A stretch of 64,000 nucleotides of DNA from Myxococcota bacterium (GCA_022447545.1 JAKVBI010000015.1:1-64000); one strand, 5' to 3'. Shown: positions 16,298-24,801, counted from the first letter of the stretch. Notes: a model not told the origin generated them from the sequence alone. Made by a program: numbers and translations.

Positions 16298-18922
16298 ATG
16301 TCCTACGATCCCAAAGCCATTGAGCCTCGATGGCAGCAATACTGGCGTGAAAGCGGGATCTTTCGCGCCGAGATCGACACGTCGAAGCCGAAGTACTACG
16401 TGCTCGACATGTTCCCCTACCCATCTGGCGCCGGGCTCCATGTCGGCCACCCCAAGGGTTACATCGCCACGGATGTGATCTCTCGCTACAAGCGGATGCG
16501 GGGGTTCAGTGTCCTTCACCCGATGGGCTGGGATGCCTTCGGCTTACCGGCCGAGCAATACGCGATCGAGACGGGAACCCACCCGCGCGAGACGACCCGC
16601 CGCAACATCAACAATTTCAAGCGACAGTTCGCATCCCTCGGAATGGACTACGACTGGTCCCGAGAGATTGATACCACCAATCCAGATTACGTCCGCTGGA
16701 CCCAGTGGATCTTCAGCAAGCTTTACGAGCGCGGTCTCGCCTACCTGGCGGAAGTGCCCGTGAACTGGTGTTCCGCACTGGGAACCGTGCTTGCCAACGA
16801 GGAAGTCATCGACGGCAAGAGCGAACGAGGTGGGCACCCCGTGGTGCGAATCCCCATGCGGCAGTGGATGCTGAAAATCACCGCCTATGCGGATCGCTTG
16901 ATCGAAGATCTCGACCTCGTGGACTGGCCAGAGCCGATCAAAAAGATGCAACGGGATTGGGTCGGTCGCTCGGAAGGAGCTGACATCGACTTCACCGTTG
17001 AGAGCGCCGACGGAGAGTCTCTGCGGGTGTTCACCACGCGACCAGACACGCTGTTCGGGGCAACCTACATGGTCCTGGCACCCGAGCACCCCCTGGTCTC
17101 CAAGATCACCACCCCGGACCAGCGTGGCGATGTCGAAGCCTATGTGGATCGGACCCAACGCAAGAGCGAGCGACTGCGTTTGGCTGATGTTCAAGAGAAG
17201 ACAGGGGCATTCACAGGCGCACACGCCCTCCACCCGATTACAGGCGAACGGCTCCCGATCTGGATCGCCGACTACGTCCTGATCAGCTATGGGACCGGAG
17301 CAATCATGGCCGTTCCAGGACATGACGAACGAGACTATGAATTCGCAAGGACCTTCGATCTCGAGATCCGAGAGGTCGTCTCTGGAGGCAACCTCGACGA
17401 GGCCGCCTACGAGAAAGCCGGTACCGCCGTCAATTCCGATTTTCTCGATGGTCTACCGACCCATGACGCGAAGGCGCGCATGATCGATTGGCTAGAAGAA
17501 AATGGAAATGGCGAACGAGCCGTGAGCTACAAACTGCGAGACTGGCTGTTCAGTCGCCAGCGCTATTGGGGCGAGCCCTTCCCAGTCCTGCACATGCCCG
17601 ATGGCTCCACCAAGCTCGTTCCCGAAGCGGACCTGCCCGTTCTGCTCCCCGAATTGGATGACTATAAGCCCAGCGGTGAATTCGAGCCCCCTCTGGCCAG
17701 AGCGAAGGAGTGGCTGCACACCACGGATCCAGAGACAGGCGTGGAGTGCGTCCGCGATGCCAATACCATGCCCCAGTGGGCTGGCAGCTGTTGGTACTAC
17801 CTGCGCTTTTGCGACGCTCTGAACGCGGACGACGCCTGGTCGAAGGAAGCCGAGAACTACTGGATGTCGGTGGATCTGTACGTAGGGGGCGCAGAACATG
17901 CGGTGCTCCACCTCCTTTACAGTCGCTTCTGGCACAAGGTTCTTTACGACCTCGATCTGGTGCACACGCCCGAGCCTTTCCAGAAGTTGCTCAACCCCGG
18001 AATGATCCTCGGCTACAGCTACCGCTATTACGACGACAACCTGGCGAATGCCCCGGACTTCCGGGTCCGGGCAGTGGCCGCCTCACAGGTAAAACTCGAT
18101 GGCGAAACCGCCACTGATGCGAAAACGGGTGCGGAACTCAAAGCCCGATGGGTCAACGCCGAGGACGTTCGTTGGTCCGATGACGGGACCCCACGACACC
18201 CTGAAATCGAGGGCCTGGAACTCGAGGTCGTAACTGAGAAGATGTCCAAGAGCCGGGGAAATGTGGTGAGCCCGGACGATGTCATCGAACAGTTCGGAGC
18301 GGATGCCCTGAGGCTGTACGAGATGTTCATGGGCCCCCTTGAAAAAGGAGCCCCCTGGTCTGCAGAGGGCATCCCGGGAATGCATCGCTTTCTCCAGCGG
18401 GCGCACCGTCTCGTCGCGGAAAACGAGGAATCGGTGACGATCACCGACGGAGCAGGAACCAAAGAGCAAGCTCAACTGACGGCGCGGACCATCCAGGAAG
18501 TTACCGACGATGTTGAGAACCTCCGGCTCAACACCGCCATCTCGAAGCTGATGGTGTTCGTACGAGACATCGTCAGTGAGAATTCCCTTCCCCGAGAAGC
18601 AGCAGAGGCCTTCGTTCTGCTCCTCAATCCCTTTGCCCCGCATCTGGCCGAAGAGCTCTGGCGCTCACTCGACCACCAGGAGTCGCCTGGGCTCTCAGCC
18701 TGGCCGGAACCGCGGTCCGAGTTCCTGGAAACCGACCGCATCACACTCGCCGTTCAGGTCAACGGCAAGCGCCGCGATGAGGTGGAGGTCGCCGCCGACG
18801 CGAGCGAGGACGAGATCCGTGCCATGGCCCTGGCGTCTGAGAGGGTCCAGAGCCATCTCGAGGGGCGAGACCCCCGCAAGGTGATCCTCGTTCCCGGACG
18901 CCTGATCAACATCGTCGCCTGA
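16298..18922 (+). CDS. leuS: Leucyl-tRNA synthetase
   Basis: Class Ia synthetase of 874 aa, normal bacterial length. The HIGH motif is HVGH (48-51), the KMSKS loop is at 648-652, and a CP1 editing domain with the GTGAIMAVPGHDERD segment is present. The anticodon-binding and C-terminal domains are complete. It charges tRNA-Leu and edits mischarged products. There is no ribosome-binding site in front of the ATG. The gene stands alone: transcription can end at the intrinsic terminator about 205 bases downstream. Confidence 0.97.
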   Translation: MSYDPKAIEPRWQQYWRESGIFRAEIDTSKPKYYVLDMFPYPSGAGLHVGHPKGYIATDVISRYKRMRGFSVLHPMGWDAFGLPAEQYAIETGTHPRETTRRNINNFKRQFASLGMDYDWSREIDTTNPDYVRWTQWIFSKLYERGLAYLAEVPVNWCSALGTVLANEEVIDGKSERGGHPVVRIPMRQWMLKITAYADRLIEDLDLVDWPEPIKKMQRDWVGRSEGADIDFTVESADGESLRVFTTRPDTLFGATYMVLAPEHPLVSKITTPDQRGDVEAYVDRTQRKSERLRLADVQEKTGAFTGAHALHPITGERLPIWIADYVLISYGTGAIMAVPGHDERDYEFARTFDLEIREVVSGGNLDEAAYEKAGTAVNSDFLDGLPTHDAKARMIDWLEENGNGERAVSYKLRDWLFSRQRYWGEPFPVLHMPDGSTKLVPEADLPVLLPELDDYKPSGEFEPPLARAKEWLHTTDPETGVECVRDANTMPQWAGSCWYYLRFCDALNADDAWSKEAENYWMSVDLYVGGAEHAVLHLLYSRFWHKVLYDLDLVHTPEPFQKLLNPGMILGYSYRYYDDNLANAPDFRVRAVAASQVKLDGETATDAKTGAELKARWVNAEDVRWSDDGTPRHPEIEGLELEVVTEKMSKSRGNVVSPDDVIEQFGADALRLYEMFMGPLEKGAPWSAEGIPGMHRFLQRAHRLVAENEESVTITDGAGTKEQAQLTARTIQEVTDDVENLRLNTAISKLMVFVRDIVSENSLPREAAEAFVLLLNPFAPHLAEELWRSLDHQESPGLSAWPEPRSEFLETDRITLAVQVNGKRRDEVEVAADASEDEIRAMALASERVQSHLEGRDPRKVILVPGRLINIVA

Positions 18923-19062
18923 TCAACGTCAGCCCACCTGCATGAAACGTGGAGAGGTCGTCACGAAAAAGACGATCCAGGCCCCTGGAACTCCATTTTC
19001 GTCGGGCCGGAGCCGTTTTTGGAGGCGAAAAATACGATTCCGAGCAAATTCGGTTTTTCCTG

Positions 19063-19090
19063 TTGCAAAACTCAGAGTCTGTGCTACAAT
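19063..19090 (+). promoter_or_regulatory. Near-consensus sigma-70 promoter TTGCAA-N16-TACAAT
   Basis: TTGCAA (19063-19068) and TACAAT (19085-19090) are separated by 16 bases in an AT-rich island, the best sigma-70-type match noticed in the window. A transcript starting near 19097 meets a terminator hairpin at 19127. The product would be either a ~55-nt RNA or, on read-through, the leader of the 76-aa gene. Confidence 0.6.
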
Positions 19091-19126
19091 TGTTCGGGTC
19101 TTAACAAATTTCCTTTCCCACGCGAC

Positions 19127-19152
19127 AAACCGCCGACCGGCGGTTTTTTTTT
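19127..19152 (+). terminator. Intrinsic terminator (8-bp stem, T9 tract)
   Basis: AAACCGCC and GGCGGTTT pair perfectly around the loop GACC (19135-19138), with nine T residues from 19144. It is a textbook plus-strand Rho-independent terminator. It can end leuS transcription and also stops or attenuates RNA from the promoter about 40 bases upstream. Confidence 0.85.
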
Positions 19153-19338
19153 GCTTTTTTTTCGCGAGTCACAGTGCGGATCGAGCTCCCAGTTGCGCTC
19201 TCCTGCACATTTTCCTCCCTGGCTCTCCATATTTTCCGCTGATTCGCGATCCGGCCTGCCGATGGAAGTATCGGAATCGGCGCGCCAATCGCCCGGCAAG
19301 ACGGGCTTTCAGGCACGCCGCCGAAACGGGGGAGCAAG

Positions 19339-19569
19339 GTGGCTGAAGAGTCGTTGAAAGTTCGCGATCGGGAAGCTGAGATCGTCTCGGATCCGGATGA
19401 GAACCGGCCGCCCGTGAAACCGATTCGCTACGTAGAGCGAACCCTGACCCGGCCGGACGGGACGACCGTTACGGTCGAAGTTCCCGTATATCCGCCGTAT
19501 GAGATCAAGCCGCTTGCATCACGGGCCAATGGAATCGACCCGAAGACATCCAAGAGCCGAAACAACTAG
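19339..19569 (+). CDS. Small hydrophilic protein of unknown function
   Basis: A 76-aa, highly charged protein with no membrane segment or recognised domain. The sequence is Pro- and Glu/Lys/Arg-rich, with a central TLTRPDGTTVTVEVPVYPPY segment that suggests a short beta-hairpin. The GTG start follows GGGGGAGCAAG, a good ribosome site. It lies downstream of a strong promoter-terminator pair, so expression may be controlled by read-through. It converges on the sco gene with only 12 bases between stops. Not recognised; judged real from the ribosome site, frame length and context. Confidence 0.55.
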   Translation: MAEESLKVRDREAEIVSDPDENRPPVKPIRYVERTLTRPDGTTVTVEVPVYPPYEIKPLASRANGIDPKTSKSRNN

Positions 19570-19581
19570 AGTTCTGCTCGG

Positions 19582-20223
19582 TCAGGCATCGGCCTGGATC
19601 AATTTTTTGGCATCGTCCACGAGGTTCGCGGGCCCGTCCCCACGGCTTTTGTAGAAACCGCGAATCATCCCGGTCCCATCGATCAGCACGAAATGGGTTC
19701 CGTGGCGAATGTCCCGTGGCTCACCCTCGCGGGCGGGTACCTCTTCGTGGGCCTGCTTGAAGCCCTCCACGACGACCTGCTCGGTCGATTCCGGCGATCC
19801 AGTGATGAAGGACCAGTTCGACGCGTCCAAGCGGTGAAGTTCCATGAATGCTGCCAACACGTCGGGAGTATCGATCTCGGGATCCACGCTGATCGAAACA
19901 AATTGGACCGATTCGCCGGCAGGAGCGAGGGCCTTCTGAACCTGGGCGAGCGTCTGGGTAATCACCGGACAGACGTCGGGACAGGTCGTGAACATGAAAT
20001 TGGCGACCCAGACACGCCCTTCGAGATGACGCGAATCGAAGGACCGACCTCGCTGGTCCGTCATTTCGAAAGAAGGCGCCTCGGCCAGCTCCGGAAGCTG
20101 GGATGCGTTCCCACACGACCCTGAGCCCGCGAGGAGCCAGAGCAGCGCCAGGGATCGAATTGACCTTCGTCCGAGTCTGCGATGTAGGAGATGGTTCGAG
20201 CTGCGCTTGGAAGTCGGATTCAC
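19582..20223 (-). CDS. SCO1/SenC-type copper chaperone lipoprotein
   Basis: A 213-aa thioredoxin-fold protein that delivers copper to the CuA site of cytochrome c oxidase. The copper ligands are Cys81 and Cys85 in TCPDVCP and His174 in RHGTHF. The N-terminus is basic and hydrophobic and ends in a lipobox-like AGSGSC with Cys37, so it is probably anchored to the membrane facing the periplasm. The GTG start has GAGG upstream. It is the last gene of the oxidase operon, 44 bases after the small CPVC gene, which matches its role in assembly. Confidence 0.88.
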   Translation of the reverse strand: MNPTSKRSSNHLLHRRLGRRSIRSLALLWLLAGSGSCGNASQLPELAEAPSFEMTDQRGRSFDSRHLEGRVWVANFMFTTCPDVCPVITQTLAQVQKALAPAGESVQFVSISVDPEIDTPDVLAAFMELHRLDASNWSFITGSPESTEQVVVEGFKQAHEEVPAREGEPRDIRHGTHFVLIDGTGMIRGFYKSRGDGPANLVDDAKKLIQADA

Positions 20224-20267
20224 GGCGCGCCTCGTTCTCGACCAGGACCTTTCATTCGAGAACTCGC

Positions 20268-20567
20268 TCAGGCCGCTGAAGAGCGCCTTGAAATCGGCTC
20301 GCGCTGTGGCGAGGAGGATCCGCGGAGCGTACTTGGAGCTTTCACTTCGGCACGGCTCCGGTCCTCCCGTGCACCGCTACGTCGCCAAAACCACCAGACT
20401 GTGCCCCCCAGCAGGGTCAAAGGCAGAAAGGTCAAGAATGCGGTCGTGACGATGAAGGCAACACGGGAATCTCCCTCGATGCCGGCAAAGCAAACCGGAC
20501 AGGCCATCGCGACCTGCGGGAGAAAAATGAGCCCAGCCATGATCAGAGCCAAATTCGTCAACTTCAC
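20268..20567 (-). CDS. Small membrane protein with a CPVC motif in the oxidase operon
   Basis: A 99-aa protein beginning with a signal-like segment, then Cys23-Pro-Val-Cys26 just after the likely cleavage or membrane boundary. One strong helix (about 35-60, rich in Thr, Leu and Phe) and a basic, Ser/Arg-rich cytoplasmic tail follow. Its GTG start overlaps the TGA of the upstream subunit-III-like gene (GTGA), so it is translationally coupled. Position between a COX III homologue and SCO suggests a role in oxidase assembly, perhaps as a thiol or copper protein. No named family is recognised; the function is inferred from context only. Confidence 0.65.
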   Translation of the reverse strand: MKLTNLALIMAGLIFLPQVAMACPVCFAGIEGDSRVAFIVTTAFLTFLPLTLLGGTVWWFWRRSGAREDRSRAEVKAPSTLRGSSSPQREPISRRSSAA

Positions 20568-21193
20568 AGATATACCCGCCAATAGAGAACTGGCCAGACA
20601 AGAACGACAAAGTACCAGAAAACAGTGCTCGCGCCGAACAGGCTCTCTGTGAGGTTCCCGTGCGTCAACTGACGATAGGCGTAGACCAACAGGGCCAAGG
20701 CTGCGATGGCGTGCGCGGCGTGCATTCCAATGATCAAGTAAAAGAACCCACCCTGCTGGCTCGAGGCAATGGTCAGGCCCTCTCGCAGCAACGCCACCCA
20801 CTCGGTGCCCTGAAACAACACGAAAAACGCACCCAGCAGAATGGAAATCAGAAAGGGAGTGCGCGCTGCGGCGGCCGGTCGCTGCAAGACGACCACGGGA
20901 GCACTCGTCGCCTCCTTCGATCTCCAGTACTCAAGCTGAGCGCGGTACAGAAAGAAACCGCTCAGTAGCAGTGCGAGGGTGTTGAAGGCCGTCTCGAAGG
21001 CGGGCAGTCGGGGCTGGCCGGGAGGAGGCCAGACGAGGGCGTTGGCCTTCGCAATCGTAAACGCGCTAACCAGGCCAGCGAACAGCATCACCTCAGCAAA
21101 GCTGAAGATGAGCATCGCAAGGGCACCGTTGGACAGGATCCTCGCATTACGCTGTACGGGCACGCCACCGGGAGTTCCCATAGTACGCTCCAT
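20564..21193 (-). CDS. Cytochrome c oxidase subunit III family protein (second copy)
   Basis: A 209-aa protein with five predicted helices and COX III features: an early SFAEVMLFAGL segment with the conserved Glu, FQGTEWVALL, and a GMHAAHAIAAL helix. It differs strongly from the other subunit-III gene 1 kb away. Tandem COX3 genes are known in several lineages; one may form the lipid-binding subunit and the other an accessory. It follows cox4 after 21 bases and is coupled to the CPVC gene. Confidence 0.82.
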   Translation of the reverse strand: MERTMGTPGGVPVQRNARILSNGALAMLIFSFAEVMLFAGLVSAFTIAKANALVWPPPGQPRLPAFETAFNTLALLLSGFFLYRAQLEYWRSKEATSAPVVVLQRPAAAARTPFLISILLGAFFVLFQGTEWVALLREGLTIASSQQGGFFYLIIGMHAAHAIAALALLVYAYRQLTHGNLTESLFGASTVFWYFVVLVWPVLYWRVYL

Positions 21194-21214
21194 CGCGGAC
21201 CGATCTACGAGAGT

Positions 21215-21562
21215 TCAGTGACCAAGAACCCCACCGTCGTCGGCGTAGGGATCGAGTGCCGCCACAAAAGACGGCTTGACCCAATTACTTCCGGTTGCAG
21301 CCATGACATCAGGGGCGACTCCGGCATAGAACAAGCCCATGAACGCAAGACACGTCGCGAGCATGTAAATGAGAAAACGCGGTTCCACGTTCAAGTGCAT
21401 GAAGTTTTTGACGACCAGATACGCCTTGACGAACGCGATCCCAAACGCCGTCACGAGGGTCACGGCCTGAATTTCAAACATCGGACCCACGATGCTCACC
21501 ACCAACAGGACGAGCAGGATGCCCCAGATCTTTACGTAATTCGGATGTGCGTGTTCCGACAT
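21215..21562 (-). CDS. Cytochrome c oxidase subunit IV (prokaryotic COX4 type)
   Basis: A 115-aa protein with three predicted helices, starting MSEHAHPNYVKIWGIL. That His-rich start followed by a long hydrophobic helix is typical of small COX4/CtaF proteins, and the FVKAYLVVKNFMHL segment is a family hallmark. The ATG at 21562 was preferred to the open frame further upstream because that part overlaps coxC and is not COX4-like. It stabilises the core oxidase. Confidence 0.83.
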   Translation of the reverse strand: MSEHAHPNYVKIWGILLVLLVVSIVGPMFEIQAVTLVTAFGIAFVKAYLVVKNFMHLNVEPRFLIYMLATCLAFMGLFYAGVAPDVMAATGSNWVKPSFVAALDPYADDGGVLGH

Positions 21563-21594
21563 GTTCGTCCTCGTGACTCCTGAGGTGATGCCCG

Positions 21595-22164
21595 CTACTT
21601 GGCGATGTAGAGCAGCGGGAAGAGGAAAATCCAGACGACATCGACGAAGTGCCAGTAGATGCCGATCAATTCGACATGGTGCAGATCCACGCCCCGGCGG
21701 GCCTTGGCGGCCACGATCAGCATGACGATCATTCCCGCGATCACGTGGCACGCGTGCAAACCTGCTGCCGTGTAATAGAACGACCAGAAGGTGTTGGCCG
21801 TGATCGTGTACCCCAATTGGATCTCATGGGTCCACTCGAACCCCTTCACCGTGAGAAAGATGAGCCCTCCCACGGTCGTCGCAATCAAGAGTTTCGCGGC
21901 CTTCTTACCATTGCCTGCTTCCGCTGCCTGATGGGCAAGTACGGCGAACAGGCTCGACGTGAGCAGCACGAAGGTATTGAAGCCTCCAGCAACCACGTTG
22001 GTATGAGCGGCATGACCAGCCCAGCCCGGATTGGCCAAGCGGTACATCAGATAGGAGGCCAGCAGACCCCCAAAAATCACGATCTCCGAGCCAATCACCC
22101 ACCAGATGGCCAATCGGCCGGTGGGAACTCCGGTGACGTCACGTGTGTTTGCAATGGGTCTCAT
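21595..22164 (-). CDS. coxC: Cytochrome c oxidase subunit III
   Basis: A 189-aa protein, short for COX III because it lacks the first two helices. It has five predicted helices, including the conserved SEIVIFGGLLASY, TVKGFEWTHEI and LHACHVIAGM segments and a C-terminal YWHFVDVVWIFLF. Subunit III binds lipids and protects turnover of the core. It lies 23 bases after coxA and 32 before cox4. Confidence 0.9.
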   Translation of the reverse strand: MRPIANTRDVTGVPTGRLAIWWVIGSEIVIFGGLLASYLMYRLANPGWAGHAAHTNVVAGGFNTFVLLTSSLFAVLAHQAAEAGNGKKAAKLLIATTVGGLIFLTVKGFEWTHEIQLGYTITANTFWSFYYTAAGLHACHVIAGMIVMLIVAAKARRGVDLHHVELIGIYWHFVDVVWIFLFPLLYIAK

Positions 22165-22187
22165 GTCTCTCTCAGCTGGCTAGAACA

Positions 22188-23897
22188 TCAATTGGGCACG
22201 TTCTGGGGCCAATAATCCTCTTCGCGATCCGGGTGGCTGTACTCGTAGGGCGGCCGGTAGACACTCGGCAACTCCGAGGGCGGCCAGTTTCCGTGAGGCG
22301 GCGGACTCTCGGTCGTCCACTCCAGGGTATTCGCCTTCCAGGGGTTCTTCCCCGCCTTCTTGCCCTTCCGCAAGCTGGTGATGAAGTTGTAGAAGAACAC
22401 CAACTGGAAGCTCAGCATGATCAGCAGGGCCGTGGTCGCGAACACGCGGATGTTCTGTAGCCCTGGCGTTGCCAATTCGGGGAAGTGCTCGAAGTTGTAG
22501 ATCCGACGGTGCTGTCCGGCCATTCCCAGGAAGAACAGCGGGATGAAGATGAAGTTGAAGGGGATGATCGTGCCCCAGAAGTGAATCTTCCCCAGGGTCT
22601 CATTCATCATCTTTCCGAACATCTTTGGGAACCAGTAGGTGATTCCGCCGTAGAAGCCGATGATCGTGATGGGGAAGAATGTGTAGTGGAAGTGCGCGAG
22701 AACGAAGTAGGTGTCATGCAGATAGATGTCCGCACCACTCGCTCCCAGGAAAATGCCCGTCACACCCCCGATCAGGAACTCGCCGATAAAGGCCAGGGCC
22801 CAGAGCATGGGAGTCGTAAAACGAATCGATCCCCCATAGAGGGTGGCGATGTAGACGAACATCATCTCGGCAATTGGAATCGAGATCAGCAGCGTCGTGA
22901 CCGTGAATATGTGGGCCATGCGCGGGTCGATACCCGAGATGAACTGATGGTGGGCCCAGACGAAGAAGCTCAAGATTCCGGTACCGAAGGCGGTGTAGAG
23001 GATGGTTCGGTACGCGAAGAGCTTCTTACGTGAAAAGACCGAGATGATGTCGGCGGTGAGGCCGATGGTGGGTAGAAGCACCACGTAGACTTCGGGATGT
23101 CCAAAGAACCAGAAGAGATGTTGCCAAAGCACGGGATCGCCGCCGCGGTTTGGGTCATAGAACGCAGTCCCCAGGTTCTGGTCGAACAGGAGCATGATGG
23201 CCGCGGCGATCAGGGGGCCCACGGAGAGCATGAACAGGATGCTCGCAATGAGCAGCATCCAGATCACCACCGGGATGTCGTACATCTTCATCCCCGGCGC
23301 CCGTGAATTCATGGCCGTCGTAATGAAATTGATGCCGCCAAGAAGAAAAGCAACGAACTCGAGCGCCACGGCGAGAACCCAGAGGCTCGAGCCCAGCGGT
23401 GTCAGGTTGTATTCGGCCTTGGCCGAAAGCGGCGGGTAGGCGGTCCATGCTCCACCGAAACCACCCCCCGGCACGAAGAACGAAGCCACCAACACGATCG
23501 CACTCAACAGGAAGACCTGGTAGGAGAGACGATTGATCTTCGGGAAAACCATGTCGTCACAACCGCACATGAGGGGAATCAGATAGTTCCCGTAGGCGGC
23601 GAGCAGGACTGGCATCGCCACCCAGAACACCATGATCGATCCGTGGTTGGTCACCAGTGATACGTAATCCGCGGGTGTCACAATGCCGAAGCCCGGAACG
23701 TCCATACCGGGAAATGCCAACTGCATGCGGAACGCGTAAGCGAAAAAACCGGCGATCAAGCCCATGACCACGCCCGTCGCCATGTACTGCATGGCGATGA
23801 CCTTGTGATCCGTGGAGAAGACGTACTTACTCCAGAAGCTCTGCTCGTGGTGGTGATCTTCGTGAGCGGTGGGTTCTGAGCCGACTGAAACCGCCAT
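22188..23897 (-). CDS. coxA: Cytochrome c oxidase subunit I (heme-copper, A type)
   Basis: The 569-aa catalytic core with twelve helices. CuB and heme ligands are visible in GHPEVY (the His-Tyr cofactor region), AHHQF and HDTYFVLAHFH. The D-channel Asp and Asn are in DDMVFPKIN, and the Glu of GHPEVY is present, so it is A type. The helix VIII motif that normally reads PTGxK reads PIAEM here, with Met345 where the K-channel Lys is expected. The C-terminal ~60 residues are a hydrophilic, Pro-rich tail. The operon has its own diheme cytochrome c, which is the probable electron donor. Confidence 0.96.
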   Translation of the reverse strand: MAVSVGSEPTAHEDHHHEQSFWSKYVFSTDHKVIAMQYMATGVVMGLIAGFFAYAFRMQLAFPGMDVPGFGIVTPADYVSLVTNHGSIMVFWVAMPVLLAAYGNYLIPLMCGCDDMVFPKINRLSYQVFLLSAIVLVASFFVPGGGFGGAWTAYPPLSAKAEYNLTPLGSSLWVLAVALEFVAFLLGGINFITTAMNSRAPGMKMYDIPVVIWMLLIASILFMLSVGPLIAAAIMLLFDQNLGTAFYDPNRGGDPVLWQHLFWFFGHPEVYVVLLPTIGLTADIISVFSRKKLFAYRTILYTAFGTGILSFFVWAHHQFISGIDPRMAHIFTVTTLLISIPIAEMMFVYIATLYGGSIRFTTPMLWALAFIGEFLIGGVTGIFLGASGADIYLHDTYFVLAHFHYTFFPITIIGFYGGITYWFPKMFGKMMNETLGKIHFWGTIIPFNFIFIPLFFLGMAGQHRRIYNFEHFPELATPGLQNIRVFATTALLIMLSFQLVFFYNFITSLRKGKKAGKNPWKANTLEWTTESPPPHGNWPPSELPSVYRPPYEYSHPDREEDYWPQNVPN

Positions 23898-23919
23898 ATT
23901 GCTCCCTTTTCCCTACCTG

Positions 23920-24630
23920 TCAGCGAGCCGTATTGGCCGCGATCGAAATGGAGTCTCGAACCTGGGGCGTGTTCGCCATCATCCAGGCCTTGTGTTCTTC
24001 GGGTGTCTGCACGATGACCGTGCCGGCCATGACGCCGTGGCCGATTCCACAGATCTCGGCGCACTGGATGTCATAGCTCCCAGGCGTCGTGGGCTCGAAC
24101 CAGCCCGTGATCACACGTCCAGGTATCGCATCCTGCTTGAGTCGGAACACGGGCACCGAGAAGTCGTGCATGACGTCCCGGGCCTCGAGCTGATAGTGGT
24201 ACAGCTTGCCTGATTCCACGTACAACTCATCGACAGTCGCAATGTCGTCAGCTGTGCCGAGTTCTCCATCCGCCCCGGGTTGCACGAAGCTCCACGCCCA
24301 CTGTTGTCCGATCACGCGGATCGTTGCGTCGGGGGACGGAAGATCCTGTTTGATGTCGTACCAGACGGTCACTGCGCCGTAGATGATGAATATGTCGCAG
24401 ATCAGAACCAGGTAGTGGGGCCAGCTGACCCAGCGCTTCTGGTGCTTTTCCTCACCGGTAATGTACTCGGCCTTCACGCCATCTTTCGCGCGGAATCGGT
24501 ACAGCAGCCAGAAGAAGACACCTTCGGACACGATGAACCAGAATCCGACAAGCACGCCAATCAGCGCGAACAAATCGTCGATGGACCCTGCGTAGGTGGA
24601 GACCTGAGCCAGCCAGTCTTGAATGATCAT
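23920..24630 (-). CDS. coxB: Cytochrome c oxidase subunit II (CuA)
   Basis: A 236-aa subunit with two N-terminal membrane helices (about 20-45 and 70-93) and a periplasmic cupredoxin domain. The CuA ligands are His155, Cys190, Glu192, Cys194, His198 and Met201, all in standard spacing. No cytochrome c domain is fused to it; the electron donor is instead encoded separately two genes upstream. An inserted acidic GADGELGTADD loop at about 119-129 may serve cytochrome docking. Confidence 0.95.
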   Translation of the reverse strand: MIIQDWLAQVSTYAGSIDDLFALIGVLVGFWFIVSEGVFFWLLYRFRAKDGVKAEYITGEEKHQKRWVSWPHYLVLICDIFIIYGAVTVWYDIKQDLPSPDATIRVIGQQWAWSFVQPGADGELGTADDIATVDELYVESGKLYHYQLEARDVMHDFSVPVFRLKQDAIPGRVITGWFEPTTPGSYDIQCAEICGIGHGVMAGTVIVQTPEEHKAWMMANTPQVRDSISIAANTAR

Positions 24631-24669
24631 ACTTCTTGTGTCCTCGATGGCGCCCTGGGGGCTGCGCCT

Positions 24670-24774
24670 TCACATCACGAACAAGAGAACCGCAGCGACG
24701 TAAAGCCCAACGCCGATCATGCCAATTACGAAAGCTCGACCGCCGAGCTGCTCCGGGTCGTATTGTTTACCCAC
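24670..24774 (-). CDS. 34-aa single-helix membrane peptide of the oxidase operon
   Basis: A small gene with an excellent ribosome site (GGAGGA six bases before the GTG) and a clean stop. It encodes a hydrophilic dozen residues (MGKQYDPEQLGG) followed by one membrane helix to the C-terminus. It lies between the cytochrome c gene (27 bases away) and coxB (39 bases away), on the same strand. Single-helix peptides are common additional subunits of heme-copper oxidases, and this is a likely one. No family name is recognised. Confidence 0.7.
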   Translation of the reverse strand: MGKQYDPEQLGGRAFVIGMIGVGLYVAAVLLFVM

Positions 24775-24801
24775 GACGATTCCTCCAGCCGTTCTCTCGG
24801 A

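Larger units (their letters stand above)
18923..19338. other. AT-rich intergenic region after leuS
   Basis: A 416-base gap, clearly more AT-rich between about 19.00 and 19.17 kb than its surroundings. It holds a strong promoter and, only about 40 bases further on, an intrinsic terminator (both listed separately), then an untranslated stretch of about 185 bases before the 76-aa gene. Open frames here are short and non-coding in character. Confidence 0.7.
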
